Program-made: the position numbers and the translations under genes | In this document: positions 8,844 to 17,117 of the stretch, piece by piece | How the letters are laid out: every line of letters starts with the position of its first letter | How positions within the stretch are numbered: position 1 is the first letter of the stretch | Assembly (NCBI GenBank): GCA_029212925.1 | Contig: JARGOB010000005.1 | Span: 1-64,000 of the forward strand | Direction: 5' to 3' | Origin: Coxiellaceae bacterium | GTDB lineage: Bacteria; Pseudomonadota; Gammaproteobacteria; Coxiellales; Coxiellaceae | DNA length: 64,000 nucleotides | Notes under the pieces: generated by a model | What the model was told of the DNA's origin: nothing | The model's input: only the letters and a program-made list of their open reading frames with translations | Database searches by the model: none

Positions 8844-10217
8844 TCATCCCTGGCCAACATTCTTACGCACTTCATCACAAAAATTATCACCGCGCTGACT
8901 AAAGCCAGAATACATATCGAAACTAGCACAAGCCGGTGATAACAATACCACCTCACCCGTCTCTACTAACTGATACGCTTGATCAATGGCATCAGCCATC
9001 GAATCAACAAACTTCACATCCGTGTGCGCCTCGATTAATTGTGCTATTTGTTGACGATCCTCACCAATCAACAACGCCACCTTCACATGCTTACTGACCG
9101 GATCAACCAGCGGTGAAAAATCTGCACCCTTGCCTTGTCCACCTGCAATCCAAATGACACCTTTTGGATGGCCATCACCCAAACTGTTCAAAGCCGCCAC
9201 CGCCGCCGCGACATTCGTTGCTTTGGAATCGTTATACCACGTCACCTCATTGGATTTCGCCACCAACTGACAGCGGTGCGATAAACCAGTAAATGATGAC
9301 AACACTTTAGCAATACAATCTTTATCAACACCCGGCACATAGCGTGTCAATGCAATTGCCGCTAAAGCATTTTGAACTTGATGTCTTGCCTGTAACGCCA
9401 GCATATCTAATGCCACTAACGGCTGCTTATTATACGTTAACCAAGTATGACCGCCGTGCGTACTCAGGTAACTCTCAACACCGATAGTTTGCTGCATACT
9501 GTAAGCGGTCACGGGATGCGCCAAATGCTCAACAGCACGCCATGTCAAAGGTTCATCATAATTAATCACCGGATGCTCGCAATGGCGGTAAATACGCTGC
9601 TTAGCAGCCACATAATCAGAAAATTGATCATAACGATCCATATGATCATCAGTGACATTCAGCACCACTGCCGATAAACACTGCAGATTATCCGTCGATT
9701 CCAACTGAAAGCTGGATAATTCTAAAACATAATAGTCCGGTTCAGGCTCGGTCAAACACTCCAATACCGGCAAACCAATGTTACCCGCAACGATAATCCG
9801 ATGGCCCGCTTCAGCTAATAGCTCACCAATCAACGTCACAACCGTCGATTTACCATTGGTACCGGTAACCGCAATCACCGGCGCCTTCACTGCCTGAGCA
9901 AATAATTCCACATCGCCAACTATCGATACACCACGCTCACGGGCAGCCTCTAGAGCAGGCTGACGCGGATCAACACCAGGGCTAATCAATATCATTTGTG
10001 CCTTTTTTAGCCAGGACTCATCGAGCTCACCCAATATAATAGGTATGCCTTCAAACTCTGTTTTGATGTCTTCGAGATTGGCAATTTTGCTGCGGGTATC
10101 CATAATGGCTATCGGCTTAATGCCGCGCGACTGTAAAAAACGCAGCATGCTAATGCCCGTTTGGCCTAAACCTAACACAACAGCGTGCTGGTAGTGTGGT
10201 GAGAGTTTTTTATTCAT
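8844..10217 (-). CDS. murD: UDP-N-acetylmuramoyl-L-alanine--D-glutamate ligase
   Basis: A 457-aa Mur ligase that adds D-Glu to UDP-MurNAc-L-Ala. The N-terminal motif VLGLGQTGISML binds UDP, the P-loop is VTGTNGKSTVVTL (about 115-127), and the carbamylated-Lys region and the C-terminal WYNDSKATN motif are present. In normal dcw clusters murD follows mraY directly. Here mraY lies about 10 kb away, beyond the accessory island, so murD is the first gene of a separate transcription unit. The 58-nt gap upstream must carry a promoter; a TATGAT/TACAAT-rich stretch at about 10226-10245 is a candidate. Confidence 0.95.
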   Translation of the reverse strand: MNKKLSPHYQHAVVLGLGQTGISMLRFLQSRGIKPIAIMDTRSKIANLEDIKTEFEGIPIILGELDESWLKKAQMILISPGVDPRQPALEAARERGVSIVGDVELFAQAVKAPVIAVTGTNGKSTVVTLIGELLAEAGHRIIVAGNIGLPVLECLTEPEPDYYVLELSSFQLESTDNLQCLSAVVLNVTDDHMDRYDQFSDYVAAKQRIYRHCEHPVINYDEPLTWRAVEHLAHPVTAYSMQQTIGVESYLSTHGGHTWLTYNKQPLVALDMLALQARHQVQNALAAIALTRYVPGVDKDCIAKVLSSFTGLSHRCQLVAKSNEVTWYNDSKATNVAAAVAALNSLGDGHPKGVIWIAGGQGKGADFSPLVDPVSKHVKVALLIGEDRQQIAQLIEAHTDVKFVDSMADAIDQAYQLVETGEVVLLSPACASFDMYSGFSQRGDNFCDEVRKNVGQG

Positions 10218-10275
10218 GCACCGATTGTATCAGATATCATACGTGCACAAAAACATGTGATGATTGGAACGGCTT

Positions 10276-13269
10276 TTAACTTCGCTGTGCCAGGAATTTA
10301 AGCAAATCATCCAAGCTTATGGGTTTGGCAAATAAGTAGCCCTGAGCAAAATCGCAATGCTGCTCCACCAAAAACTGCATTTGCTGCTCCGTCTCTACCC
10401 CCTCAGCCAACGCTGAAATACCCAAACCATGCGCCAATTGTATTGTCGCTCTTACAATTGCCGCATCATTTGCATCGGTATATATATCTCTGACAAATCC
10501 CTGATCAATCTTCAACATCGATATGGGCAGATTTTTAAGGTATTGCATCGAAGAATAACCGGTACCAAAATCATCTAAAGCAAATCGAACACCCAGCAAC
10601 TTCATTTTATTCATTTGTTGCATGGTATTTTGCGGATTTTTTACCAGGGCTTTTTCGGTAATCTCCAATAGGAGCTCTCCAGGTTGAAAAGTAGATGCCT
10701 CAAGCATGCAATGAAACGCTGCTAAAAATTGATTTTGCGCTATCAGCTGTGGTGATAAATTCACTGACAGATAAAAACCCTCATTGGATAAAGCCGCTTT
10801 AAGCACACTAAAGTCTCGGCTAACTTGCTCAAACACCCAGTCAGTTATAGGTCCAATTAAACCAGCAAACTCCGCAATTTCAATAAATTCTTCCGGCATT
10901 ACCTCACCCAAAACCGCATTATGCCAACGCAACAACACCTCCGCACCACAAACATGTGAACCACCTAGACTCACAATTGGTTGATACACTAGTGAGAATT
11001 CATTTTTGTTAATGGCTGAACGCAGATTGGTATCAATCACATGACGTCGCGTCAACACTTGTTCTGTTTCACGATTAAAAAATGCATAGGTATTTTTTCC
11101 TTTATCTTTAGCCTTATACATCGCTATATCGGCATGCTTCACCAATTCCTCCACGGTCTTCCCTGCCTCAGGATAAATAGCCACACCAATACTAAAAGAA
11201 CCATAGATCTCAGATGAATTAATGATCATCGAGTGAGAAAAAATGGCATTGTAGCGCTCTAAAATTGAGAATAAATCTTTTTTTGAATCCAGCCCATTTA
11301 TACATAATGCAAACTCATCACCGCCCATGCGTGCAATATAATCAGTCTCACGCAACTGCGACTGTAATTTATGTGATACCTCTTTCAAAAACAAATCGCC
11401 CACATCATGACCCAGGCTATCATTAATTTGTTTAAAATTATCTAAATCCATAAAACAAACAGCAAGAATAGATCGATTCCTTTTAGCTTCCACCAATATA
11501 TTTATCAAATAACTGGTGAAGCTTTTTCTATTCGGCAATCCAGTTAGATCATCATTATGGGCCATAAAACTTAACGTATCTTTTGATTTTAGTAGCTCAT
11601 GTGTTTTCTCATCCACTGTTTTTTTAATCACAATATTTTGACCACTTAAAACAAACAAAAACAAATGAAATACACTCATAAAGAACAATGCGAACATTAA
11701 AGTTGCCCAAGAACGCCAAAATATAATTCCTTGGATATATTTTTTCGTGGGGGAAATTGTCATCACCCATTGACGGCCACCAAAATTATAGGGGTATGAA
11801 AATGATAAAGAAGCTTGCAGCTGTTTAAGAAGTGTAAATGGAATATCTTGTTTATAGCTACCATACAAAAGCTGTTCGTGCTTACTCGTAGTTACGTCAA
11901 ATAATGAAACTGAAAAATCCTTATTAACAAACATTTCTCTCAACTCTTCGTTATCACTGGACAATAACACTGAATCAAGCATACTTTTTATTTTGAACAC
12001 ACCTGACAAATAACCTATAACACTATCTAAACGCTGCTGAGTTGTTTTTAATGGCACATTTTTTTTATAAACCGGCGCGAATAATATAACACCATATTTT
12101 TTATGCGCAGCATTATCTTGAACTAAGCGAACACGTGGCGTTGCCATAAATGCATTTAATGCTGCTGACTTATTAAGCGTTTCTAGCCGCTTATAATTAG
12201 AACCTAAATTAAAACCAAGCGCTGATTTATTGTACTGGTGAGGTGCAATATAATAGACTACAACATAATAGGGTCTAATCTTATCTTCAACAAGCTTTCC
12301 ATTCTTTATTTTTTTAATCTGGAATTGAGAAAACCCATCCTTTCTTGCTTGATCAACATAAAAATTACGCTGGCTATTGGTAATAACAGGATTCCAAGAC
12401 AACGCCTGAATACTCGGATGCTTGTCCAAAACACGCTTTGTGAAAACATCAAACTCACTGCGCGTCACCTCTTTACTTGCATCGTAAAAGCTTTGCAAAG
12501 ATAACAGTGCATCTTCTGCATCATTAAAATTACGCTTAAACAAATAAGCGATCGCGCTAGTTTTGTTCTTAAAACTTTTACTCGCATCCGATACTTCGTA
12601 TTTTTGCAATATAAGTAGCACGAAAAAAAATACCGCGAACACACACAACAGGGGTATGCCCACAGAGTACAATCGATGCCGCCAGGCATAACGTGGTTGC
12701 GCAAAGAAAGCCATAACAATCGGTGAAAAAACTAACACACCTACCGCGTCACCTGCCCACCACATCCACCACTGACGCGCAACATCATCAAATGCAACGA
12801 TATTAAATAGCCATAACACCATCATACTGAAAGACGCATTAAATAGGCACACTATCGGCCCTGCCAATAAGGTATACCAAAGAATCGACCGCGCATCGCT
12901 CAATGTATTTGGATAGCCAACACATTTTCGAATTAATGTTGCACCGATCACCGCTTGTAAAGCTGCACCTAAACCTATACCACATGCGACACCCACAGAT
13001 TGCAATATGGTAGCAATCGTAGCAGGATCATATGACACAGATAAATTAGTTAATGCAGAGCCTAGCCACACCGCAAACCAATAACGGTTACCGAATATAA
13101 GTAATACAGCAAACGCGATTCCTGCCGATGGCCAAATGGAAGTAGCGAAGCCAGGAGGTACAGCAAAATACAATCCCAACCAACCAAATATAAAATAAGC
13201 AATACACGTCAATGCTGAAATGACAAAAAATTTAATGTTGAATATATCGGTAAAACCCTGCTCTCTCAT
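10276..13269 (-). CDS. MASE1-CHASE-GGDEF-EAL c-di-GMP signalling protein
   Basis: A 997-aa inner-membrane sensor for cyclic-di-GMP. About residues 10-215 form a MASE1-type multi-helix sensor (YFAVPPGFATSIWPSAGIAFAV). A periplasmic CHASE-like domain follows (about 230-490), then a membrane helix at about 505-530. The GGDEF domain (about 560-720) has an intact GGDEF motif and, five residues before it, an RETD inhibitory I-site, so cyclase activity with product inhibition is plausible. The EAL domain (about 745-990) has EVL in place of EAL, with NLS, EIT, DDFGTG, LKID, AEGVE and the QGYLFAKP end present, so phosphodiesterase activity is also possible. The start is ATG 13269, one codon inside a TTG. 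It is monocistronic and lies at the edge of the island that splits the dcw cluster. Confidence 0.9.
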   Translation of the reverse strand: MREQGFTDIFNIKFFVISALTCIAYFIFGWLGLYFAVPPGFATSIWPSAGIAFAVLLIFGNRYWFAVWLGSALTNLSVSYDPATIATILQSVGVACGIGLGAALQAVIGATLIRKCVGYPNTLSDARSILWYTLLAGPIVCLFNASFSMMVLWLFNIVAFDDVARQWWMWWAGDAVGVLVFSPIVMAFFAQPRYAWRHRLYSVGIPLLCVFAVFFFVLLILQKYEVSDASKSFKNKTSAIAYLFKRNFNDAEDALLSLQSFYDASKEVTRSEFDVFTKRVLDKHPSIQALSWNPVITNSQRNFYVDQARKDGFSQFQIKKIKNGKLVEDKIRPYYVVVYYIAPHQYNKSALGFNLGSNYKRLETLNKSAALNAFMATPRVRLVQDNAAHKKYGVILFAPVYKKNVPLKTTQQRLDSVIGYLSGVFKIKSMLDSVLLSSDNEELREMFVNKDFSVSLFDVTTSKHEQLLYGSYKQDIPFTLLKQLQASLSFSYPYNFGGRQWVMTISPTKKYIQGIIFWRSWATLMFALFFMSVFHLFLFVLSGQNIVIKKTVDEKTHELLKSKDTLSFMAHNDDLTGLPNRKSFTSYLINILVEAKRNRSILAVCFMDLDNFKQINDSLGHDVGDLFLKEVSHKLQSQLRETDYIARMGGDEFALCINGLDSKKDLFSILERYNAIFSHSMIINSSEIYGSFSIGVAIYPEAGKTVEELVKHADIAMYKAKDKGKNTYAFFNRETEQVLTRRHVIDTNLRSAINKNEFSLVYQPIVSLGGSHVCGAEVLLRWHNAVLGEVMPEEFIEIAEFAGLIGPITDWVFEQVSRDFSVLKAALSNEGFYLSVNLSPQLIAQNQFLAAFHCMLEASTFQPGELLLEITEKALVKNPQNTMQQMNKMKLLGVRFALDDFGTGYSSMQYLKNLPISMLKIDQGFVRDIYTDANDAAIVRATIQLAHGLGISALAEGVETEQQMQFLVEQHCDFAQGYLFAKPISLDDLLKFLAQRS

Positions 13270-13471
13270 CAACTCACGCCGCGTAATAGAAACAGGTATA
13301 TTATAGAATAGTTATATTTTTAAAATTTATACTAAAAATCAATAGGTTGTAATAACTGTCGCTTCAGTTTAGTTCAAAACCGACAGATGTTGTCATTTAA
13401 AATGTGTCATTGAGCCTAACACATACCTATAATAAATATAAATATTGTATTGTATGGCTATGCCTATATTT

Positions 13472-13504
13472 CATCACAAAGCTTTAAGGTTATGTCGTTA
13501 TAAT
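13472..13504 (+). promoter_or_regulatory. putative PmrA half-box promoter of the phosphatase gene
   Basis: TTTAAG at 13483-13488 is followed by exactly 10 nt and a perfect TATAAT at 13499-13504, the spacing seen at the other candidate PmrA promoters in this window. The upstream half-site position (13472-13477, CATCAC) matches poorly, so this is at best a half box. The predicted transcript starts about 50 nt before the gene. Confidence 0.45.
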
Positions 13505-13561
13505 CTGTAGGTGCTGACGTGATGAAATTGATATTGTAATTAACAGTAAGGTATTATCTAT

Positions 13562-14341
13562 ATGAATCACGCAACTCAACGCCTCAGAACTACCACCACT
13601 TCTGATCATCAAGCTAAGCCATTTAATTTTAGAATGCTACAGAAAGAAAACAGACCACAAGCCTGTCAATTTGCTATCGCAGGATTCGCAAGCCCGAAAT
13701 ATAAAGGCCATGGCGACCATTTGATACCAAAAAAAAATAAGCAACCACTCAGTGCTTCTGCTTCGTATACCAAGGCAGTAAATTATCTTAAGAAAAATGA
13801 ATTTAAAATAATTATTAGTTTTGAAGAGCACTTCGATAGCGAATTTCAGCAAGCCCTTGAGCCTGAAGGCATGCAATATATGCACATACCAATGGCAGGT
13901 CGTCATTGCCATAATAGTTTACCGATACACTCTCCTAAACTTTTAGACGAAATATATCAATATATTGTTTCAGCCAATTCTCCAGTGGCAATGCACTGCA
14001 TTGGCGGAATGGGGCGAACAGGCACACATTTAGCCGCTTTATTATTACGACGAAAAATAGAGGACTTGACCAGTCAACCAAAGATCGATTGGGACCTACT
14101 ACTAAAGGAGTCTAAAAGCAAAACGGCAAGTGCTATTCCATCCAATTTTATTACGTCATATTGCAAAGGCGTATGCGATCAAACGCCAATTATTGCCTGC
14201 ACGGCCCTCGTTGCAGAAGTAATCAATGATTTGAGAGCGCTAGAAACAACATCAGGCACTACAGCTCATTTTGGCGTTGAAAGTGCGATTCAAATTCAAT
14301 CTTTATGTGAATATCAACAATATTTATTAAACCATTTCTGA
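13562..14341 (+). CDS. dual-specificity/tyrosine phosphatase-like protein, effector candidate
   Basis: A 259-aa protein with a Cys-based phosphatase signature HCIGGMGRTG at about 145-154 (nucleophile Cys146, Arg152). This is the HC-x5-R loop of the PTP/DSP superfamily, which hydrolyses phosphotyrosine, phosphoserine/threonine or phosphoinositides. A general-acid Asp is not obvious; the segment before the loop is short and runs through MHIPMAGRHC. No signal peptide or membrane segment is seen. Similar stand-alone DSPs occur among type IV effectors. A decayed copy of its C-terminal third lies at 16911-17022, and IS91-type transposase debris directly follows its stop codon. Confidence 0.75.
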   Translation: MNHATQRLRTTTTSDHQAKPFNFRMLQKENRPQACQFAIAGFASPKYKGHGDHLIPKKNKQPLSASASYTKAVNYLKKNEFKIIISFEEHFDSEFQQALEPEGMQYMHIPMAGRHCHNSLPIHSPKLLDEIYQYIVSANSPVAMHCIGGMGRTGTHLAALLLRRKIEDLTSQPKIDWDLLLKESKSKTASAIPSNFITSYCKGVCDQTPIIACTALVAEVINDLRALETTSGTTAHFGVESAIQIQSLCEYQQYLLNHF

Positions 14342-14396
14342 TCAGCAGCCACTCCTCCATGCAAAGAAAAGCCGGAGCAGCCTGGTTTTGCTGTAC
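14341..14396 (-). mobile_element. fragment of an IS91-type transposase
   Basis: Read on the minus strand, this stretch encodes CSGFSLHGGVAA, the conserved block that precedes the C-terminal part of IS91-family (Y2) transposases. The same block occurs in the longer remnant at 16655-16910. Only about 18 residues remain, so it is a dead fragment. It abuts the phosphatase stop codon. Confidence 0.55.
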
Positions 14397-14534
14397 TTTA
14401 CAGTAGGGATTCTGGTAACACACTATCAGCAACTAAGACATCAATTAGGTGATACAATAACGCAGTGTAAAAACAAACAAGGCGAATCGATTCCAAAGCA
14501 GCTAACTAAACCCAAATCGCCGATCACCAATTAA
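14397..14534 (+). pseudogene. C-terminal remnant of a paralogue of the next gene
   Basis: From about 14424 one frame reads YQQLRHQLGDTITQCKNKQG then ESIPK, ending in TAA at 14532-14534. It aligns with the C-terminus of the 14557-15123 protein (YQALQKRLGKLLLQCKNAKG then QSIPK). No start codon or membrane segments remain, so this is the tail of a former tandem duplicate whose front was lost, probably through the transposon debris just upstream. Confidence 0.7.
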
Positions 14535-14556
14535 TTTATTATGGAGTATTAATAAA

Positions 14557-15123
14557 ATGACAGCGTTACGTTGGACCCTAGTGAGTTTGTTATTGGTGTT
14601 GGGTGCCTTAACTACGTGCTGGATGATATTAATGTTATTTGGTTATGGAGTCACGGGGACCTTTCCTTGGGTAGAGAAAAGTTTTCCGGTGTTTAGTTTT
14701 TTTGTTAAATGGTGTCCAATTGGCTATCCCATACTCGCACTGTCTGTTTTAAGCTTTAACTTTTTAGGTTTAAAGCGTTGGCCCAACTGGACGATAGTGG
14801 CTTTAACATTAGCGTTATTATTAGCGGCAGCTTATGTCGGTATGTCGGCGTATGTTATATACAAAGACCCACATGGCAAATGGCACCCTTTTAAGCCTTT
14901 GCCTAGTGATTATGTTTGCACGCACAATAAGGTGGTGCGTGTCGACTGGTATGGTTATGGCTATTACTACTACACGCCCAAAATGACGACAATGTCCAAT
15001 ATTTCTGATTATCAGGCACTGCAGAAAAGGTTGGGGAAGCTATTGTTGCAGTGTAAAAATGCAAAGGGTCAAAGTATTCCGAAAACCTTGCCTGCCAAAC
15101 CAGTGCCGTCAAAGAGCCACTAG
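14557..15123 (+). CDS. small inner-membrane protein of unknown function
   Basis: A 188-aa protein with three predicted membrane helices (about residues 8-30, 47-70 and 78-103), followed by a soluble tail with a Tyr-rich stretch (YGYGYYYYTPK, about 133-143) and two Cys residues. I do not recognise the family. A TATGGAG site precedes the ATG. A partial duplicate lies immediately upstream. Codon use does not stand out from neighbouring genes. Confidence 0.7.
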   Translation: MTALRWTLVSLLLVLGALTTCWMILMLFGYGVTGTFPWVEKSFPVFSFFVKWCPIGYPILALSVLSFNFLGLKRWPNWTIVALTLALLLAAAYVGMSAYVIYKDPHGKWHPFKPLPSDYVCTHNKVVRVDWYGYGYYYYTPKMTTMSNISDYQALQKRLGKLLLQCKNAKGQSIPKTLPAKPVPSKSH

Positions 15124-15239
15124 CCCCAGCATCTGGGGCAATACTACATTATTCTAAAAGAAAACAGACTTGCTGAGTTAATTATAACCATATATATTAC
15201 GTAACTTCATTAAATATAGAATTTATATAGGGCGGATAT

Positions 15240-16397
15240 ATGATTATTAGTTTACTAGAACAGTGGCGAACACTGTCATCAATGCAAGGTCCAAAAGCGC
15301 TAATTGCTACAGGCCCTGTTGGCGCAAAATTTGACTCAAACACACGCCAACTCACCATGACGTTTGAGCACCCACCAAAAGTACTTTTCGTTAAAGACCC
15401 CTCATTAGAACTCGCCAATGACTACGACGACTTACCTGCGTTGGCACTAACCCCCGATGAAGAGGCTACAAAACAAGCACATTTCGAAACGCTCCTTAAA
15501 AAAGCGACAGATCAAGGAAGGACCCCACCTTATGATGGCAATCAAATGCTTGTAACCGACATGTTATATGACGACAGCCTCAACAGAATCTATGTCGTAG
15601 CAGTTCGCACCTCGTATGCATTTATTGCGGCTCACAGCAGCAAAAAATTTGGTTTAGACAGCCGACTCAATGAATTACAGTTCTTCAAAACTGGAGTCAT
15701 AGCTCCTTTAATTGCTCAAGATGACAGTCTCACATTATTAGAACGCGCCCAATTTGGCCTACATTCCGGCCCCAGTGGATTCTTAGAGCCACTGCCTGTC
15801 GGCGGCGAACTCCGCTTAAACTTTGAAGGCGGCGACCTAATTTCGCATACCGCAACCAAAGAAATTTTTGAAGAGATCGCCGGTGATGGCACAGAACCAT
15901 CGCATGAGCAAAGCTTGGGACACGACTTATCAGGCCGACGTTTTCATTATAAAACACCTGTCACAACAGCCCTCTCCGTTCGCCAAACAAATACAAGCAC
16001 CTTTTTAACGGCAGAGTTCATTGCACCGACAGTAACTCACTGCCTGAGCGGCGACTTACCTCTTTTTGCTAAAGACAATGAGGCCAAAGATGCTGAAGAA
16101 CACACCTCAAACAGCCTAACCGTCAGCTTACGACCTGAGCACTTACCTAAGCTACTCAGCATGCTATACACAACAGACAGACCCTTTGGTGGACCATTAT
16201 ACACTCCGATGATCCTTGCAAGCCTGCGCGCTCTATATGGCGATAAGTCGCCCATGCCACGATGTGTTCCAGGCACTGACTATTACACCATACCAGTAAG
16301 CCATTTATTTCCGGCGCTACGAAGACCATTAGCCCTATGCGACGAAGAGAGCAAAACTGCTGACTTAACGAATCCAGGCAGCATAAGAGGCATATAA
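15240..16397 (+). CDS. uncharacterised protein with a Nudix-box-like motif
   Basis: A 385-aa soluble protein with an AGGGCGG ribosome binding site before ATG 15240. No family is certain. At about residues 170-216 the sequence runs SGPSGFLEP, then TATKEIFEEIAGDG. This resembles the end of a Nudix box (RExxEExG) with Lys for Arg and an unusual front half. Together with the following strand, which ends TFLTAEFIAP, it suggests a divergent Nudix-type pyrophosphatase fold. A TATATT -10-like element lies 10 nt after a GTTAAT (15177-15182), a weak version of the effector promoter design. It sits in the accessory island. Confidence 0.65.
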   Translation: MIISLLEQWRTLSSMQGPKALIATGPVGAKFDSNTRQLTMTFEHPPKVLFVKDPSLELANDYDDLPALALTPDEEATKQAHFETLLKKATDQGRTPPYDGNQMLVTDMLYDDSLNRIYVVAVRTSYAFIAAHSSKKFGLDSRLNELQFFKTGVIAPLIAQDDSLTLLERAQFGLHSGPSGFLEPLPVGGELRLNFEGGDLISHTATKEIFEEIAGDGTEPSHEQSLGHDLSGRRFHYKTPVTTALSVRQTNTSTFLTAEFIAPTVTHCLSGDLPLFAKDNEAKDAEEHTSNSLTVSLRPEHLPKLLSMLYTTDRPFGGPLYTPMILASLRALYGDKSPMPRCVPGTDYYTIPVSHLFPALRRPLALCDEESKTADLTNPGSIRGI

Positions 16398-16575
16398 GTA
16401 GAATAAAAGGGGCAATTCAACAACTGAATAGTAACTCTGCCCTCCTCCACACCATAGAATGGCAACCCCCCCCTGCCGACACTATAATGGCCACACAAAA
16501 CTATGGTTAACTCTCTCAATTCAAACGAAACCCAGTGGCGATGCTCTTGGCTCCGGCAGTTTCAACAAATCAACC

Positions 16576-16648
16576 GTGTCATCCCGGACTTGATCCGGGA
16601 TCCATTATTATATTATCTGGATACCGGCTCGGGGGCCGGTATGACAGG
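16576..16648. repeat. REP-like palindromic pair
   Basis: One unit GTGTCATCCCGG-actt-GATCCGGGATCC, and a second, diverged unit GGATACCGGCTC-GGGGGCCGGTATGACAGG. Both belong to the palindrome family seen near position 300. It lies in the 720-nt stretch between the Nudix-like and ankyrin genes, which otherwise holds only transposon and gene remnants. Confidence 0.75.
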
Positions 16649-16654
16649 TAATCA

Positions 16655-16910
16655 CTACCTGCTCTTCAATACAAGCGATGATCTTGAGATTACCTTTGCA
16701 TTGACTGCAAAAGGTTCAAAGATTACATGCGTCGTCCCATCTCGGTACTGCGTCTTTAGTGCATTTCGTATCTTGCCATACTGCGTGAGTGATAAGCGTT
16801 TGCGGGAAACTGCTGGCCTGGCGATATAACGACAAAGGCGCTCAAGCTTTGCTCGCTCGTGTGCTTTCGCTGCCACACCTGCATGCAAAGAAAAGCCTGA
16901 ACACTTCGCT
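16655..16910 (-). mobile_element. IS91-type transposase remnant
   Basis: The minus strand encodes CSGFSLHAGVAAKAHERAKL, then RLCRYIARPAVS, RLSLTQYGKIRNALKTQYR and DGTTHVIFEP. This is the well-conserved C-terminal block of IS91-family (rolling-circle, Y2-type) transposases. After FEP the conserved continuation is lost. With fewer than 90 residues it cannot be active. No terminal sequences were identified. It lies directly beside a copied fragment of the phosphatase gene. Confidence 0.8.
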
Positions 16911-17022
16911 AAGCAAATGCCATTCCATCCGATTTTATTACTTCTTATTGCAAAGGTGATAAATGATTTGAGGGCGTTAGAAACAACATCAGGAACTACC
17001 GCTCATTTTGGCAAGGTGTGAT
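16911..17022 (+). pseudogene. decayed copy of the phosphatase gene 3' region
   Basis: This stretch matches 14113-14276 of the phosphatase gene at nucleotide level: CCATTCCATCCGATTTTATT versus CTATTCCATCCAATTTTATT, and GAAACAACATCAGG plus GCTCATTTTGGC are identical in both. An internal block of about 50 nt is missing, and the frame then runs out. It abuts the transposase remnant on its left. Confidence 0.75.
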
Positions 17023-17117
17023 TAATAAGTCAACACATAAGTAAGCGCCTCTTTACTTCATTTTTCTAGTACCGTAGAATCATTATATAATAATATATAA
17101 TTAATTGTAGGGTATAT

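Noticed and set aside
16503..16829. 108-aa plus-strand frame over the IS91 remnant
   Set aside because: It is the reverse frame of the transposase fragment and a REP element.
17060..17117. PmrA-like box before the ankyrin gene
   Set aside because: TATAAT is present at 17086-17091 but the half-site positions 10 nt upstream read TACCGT; no match.
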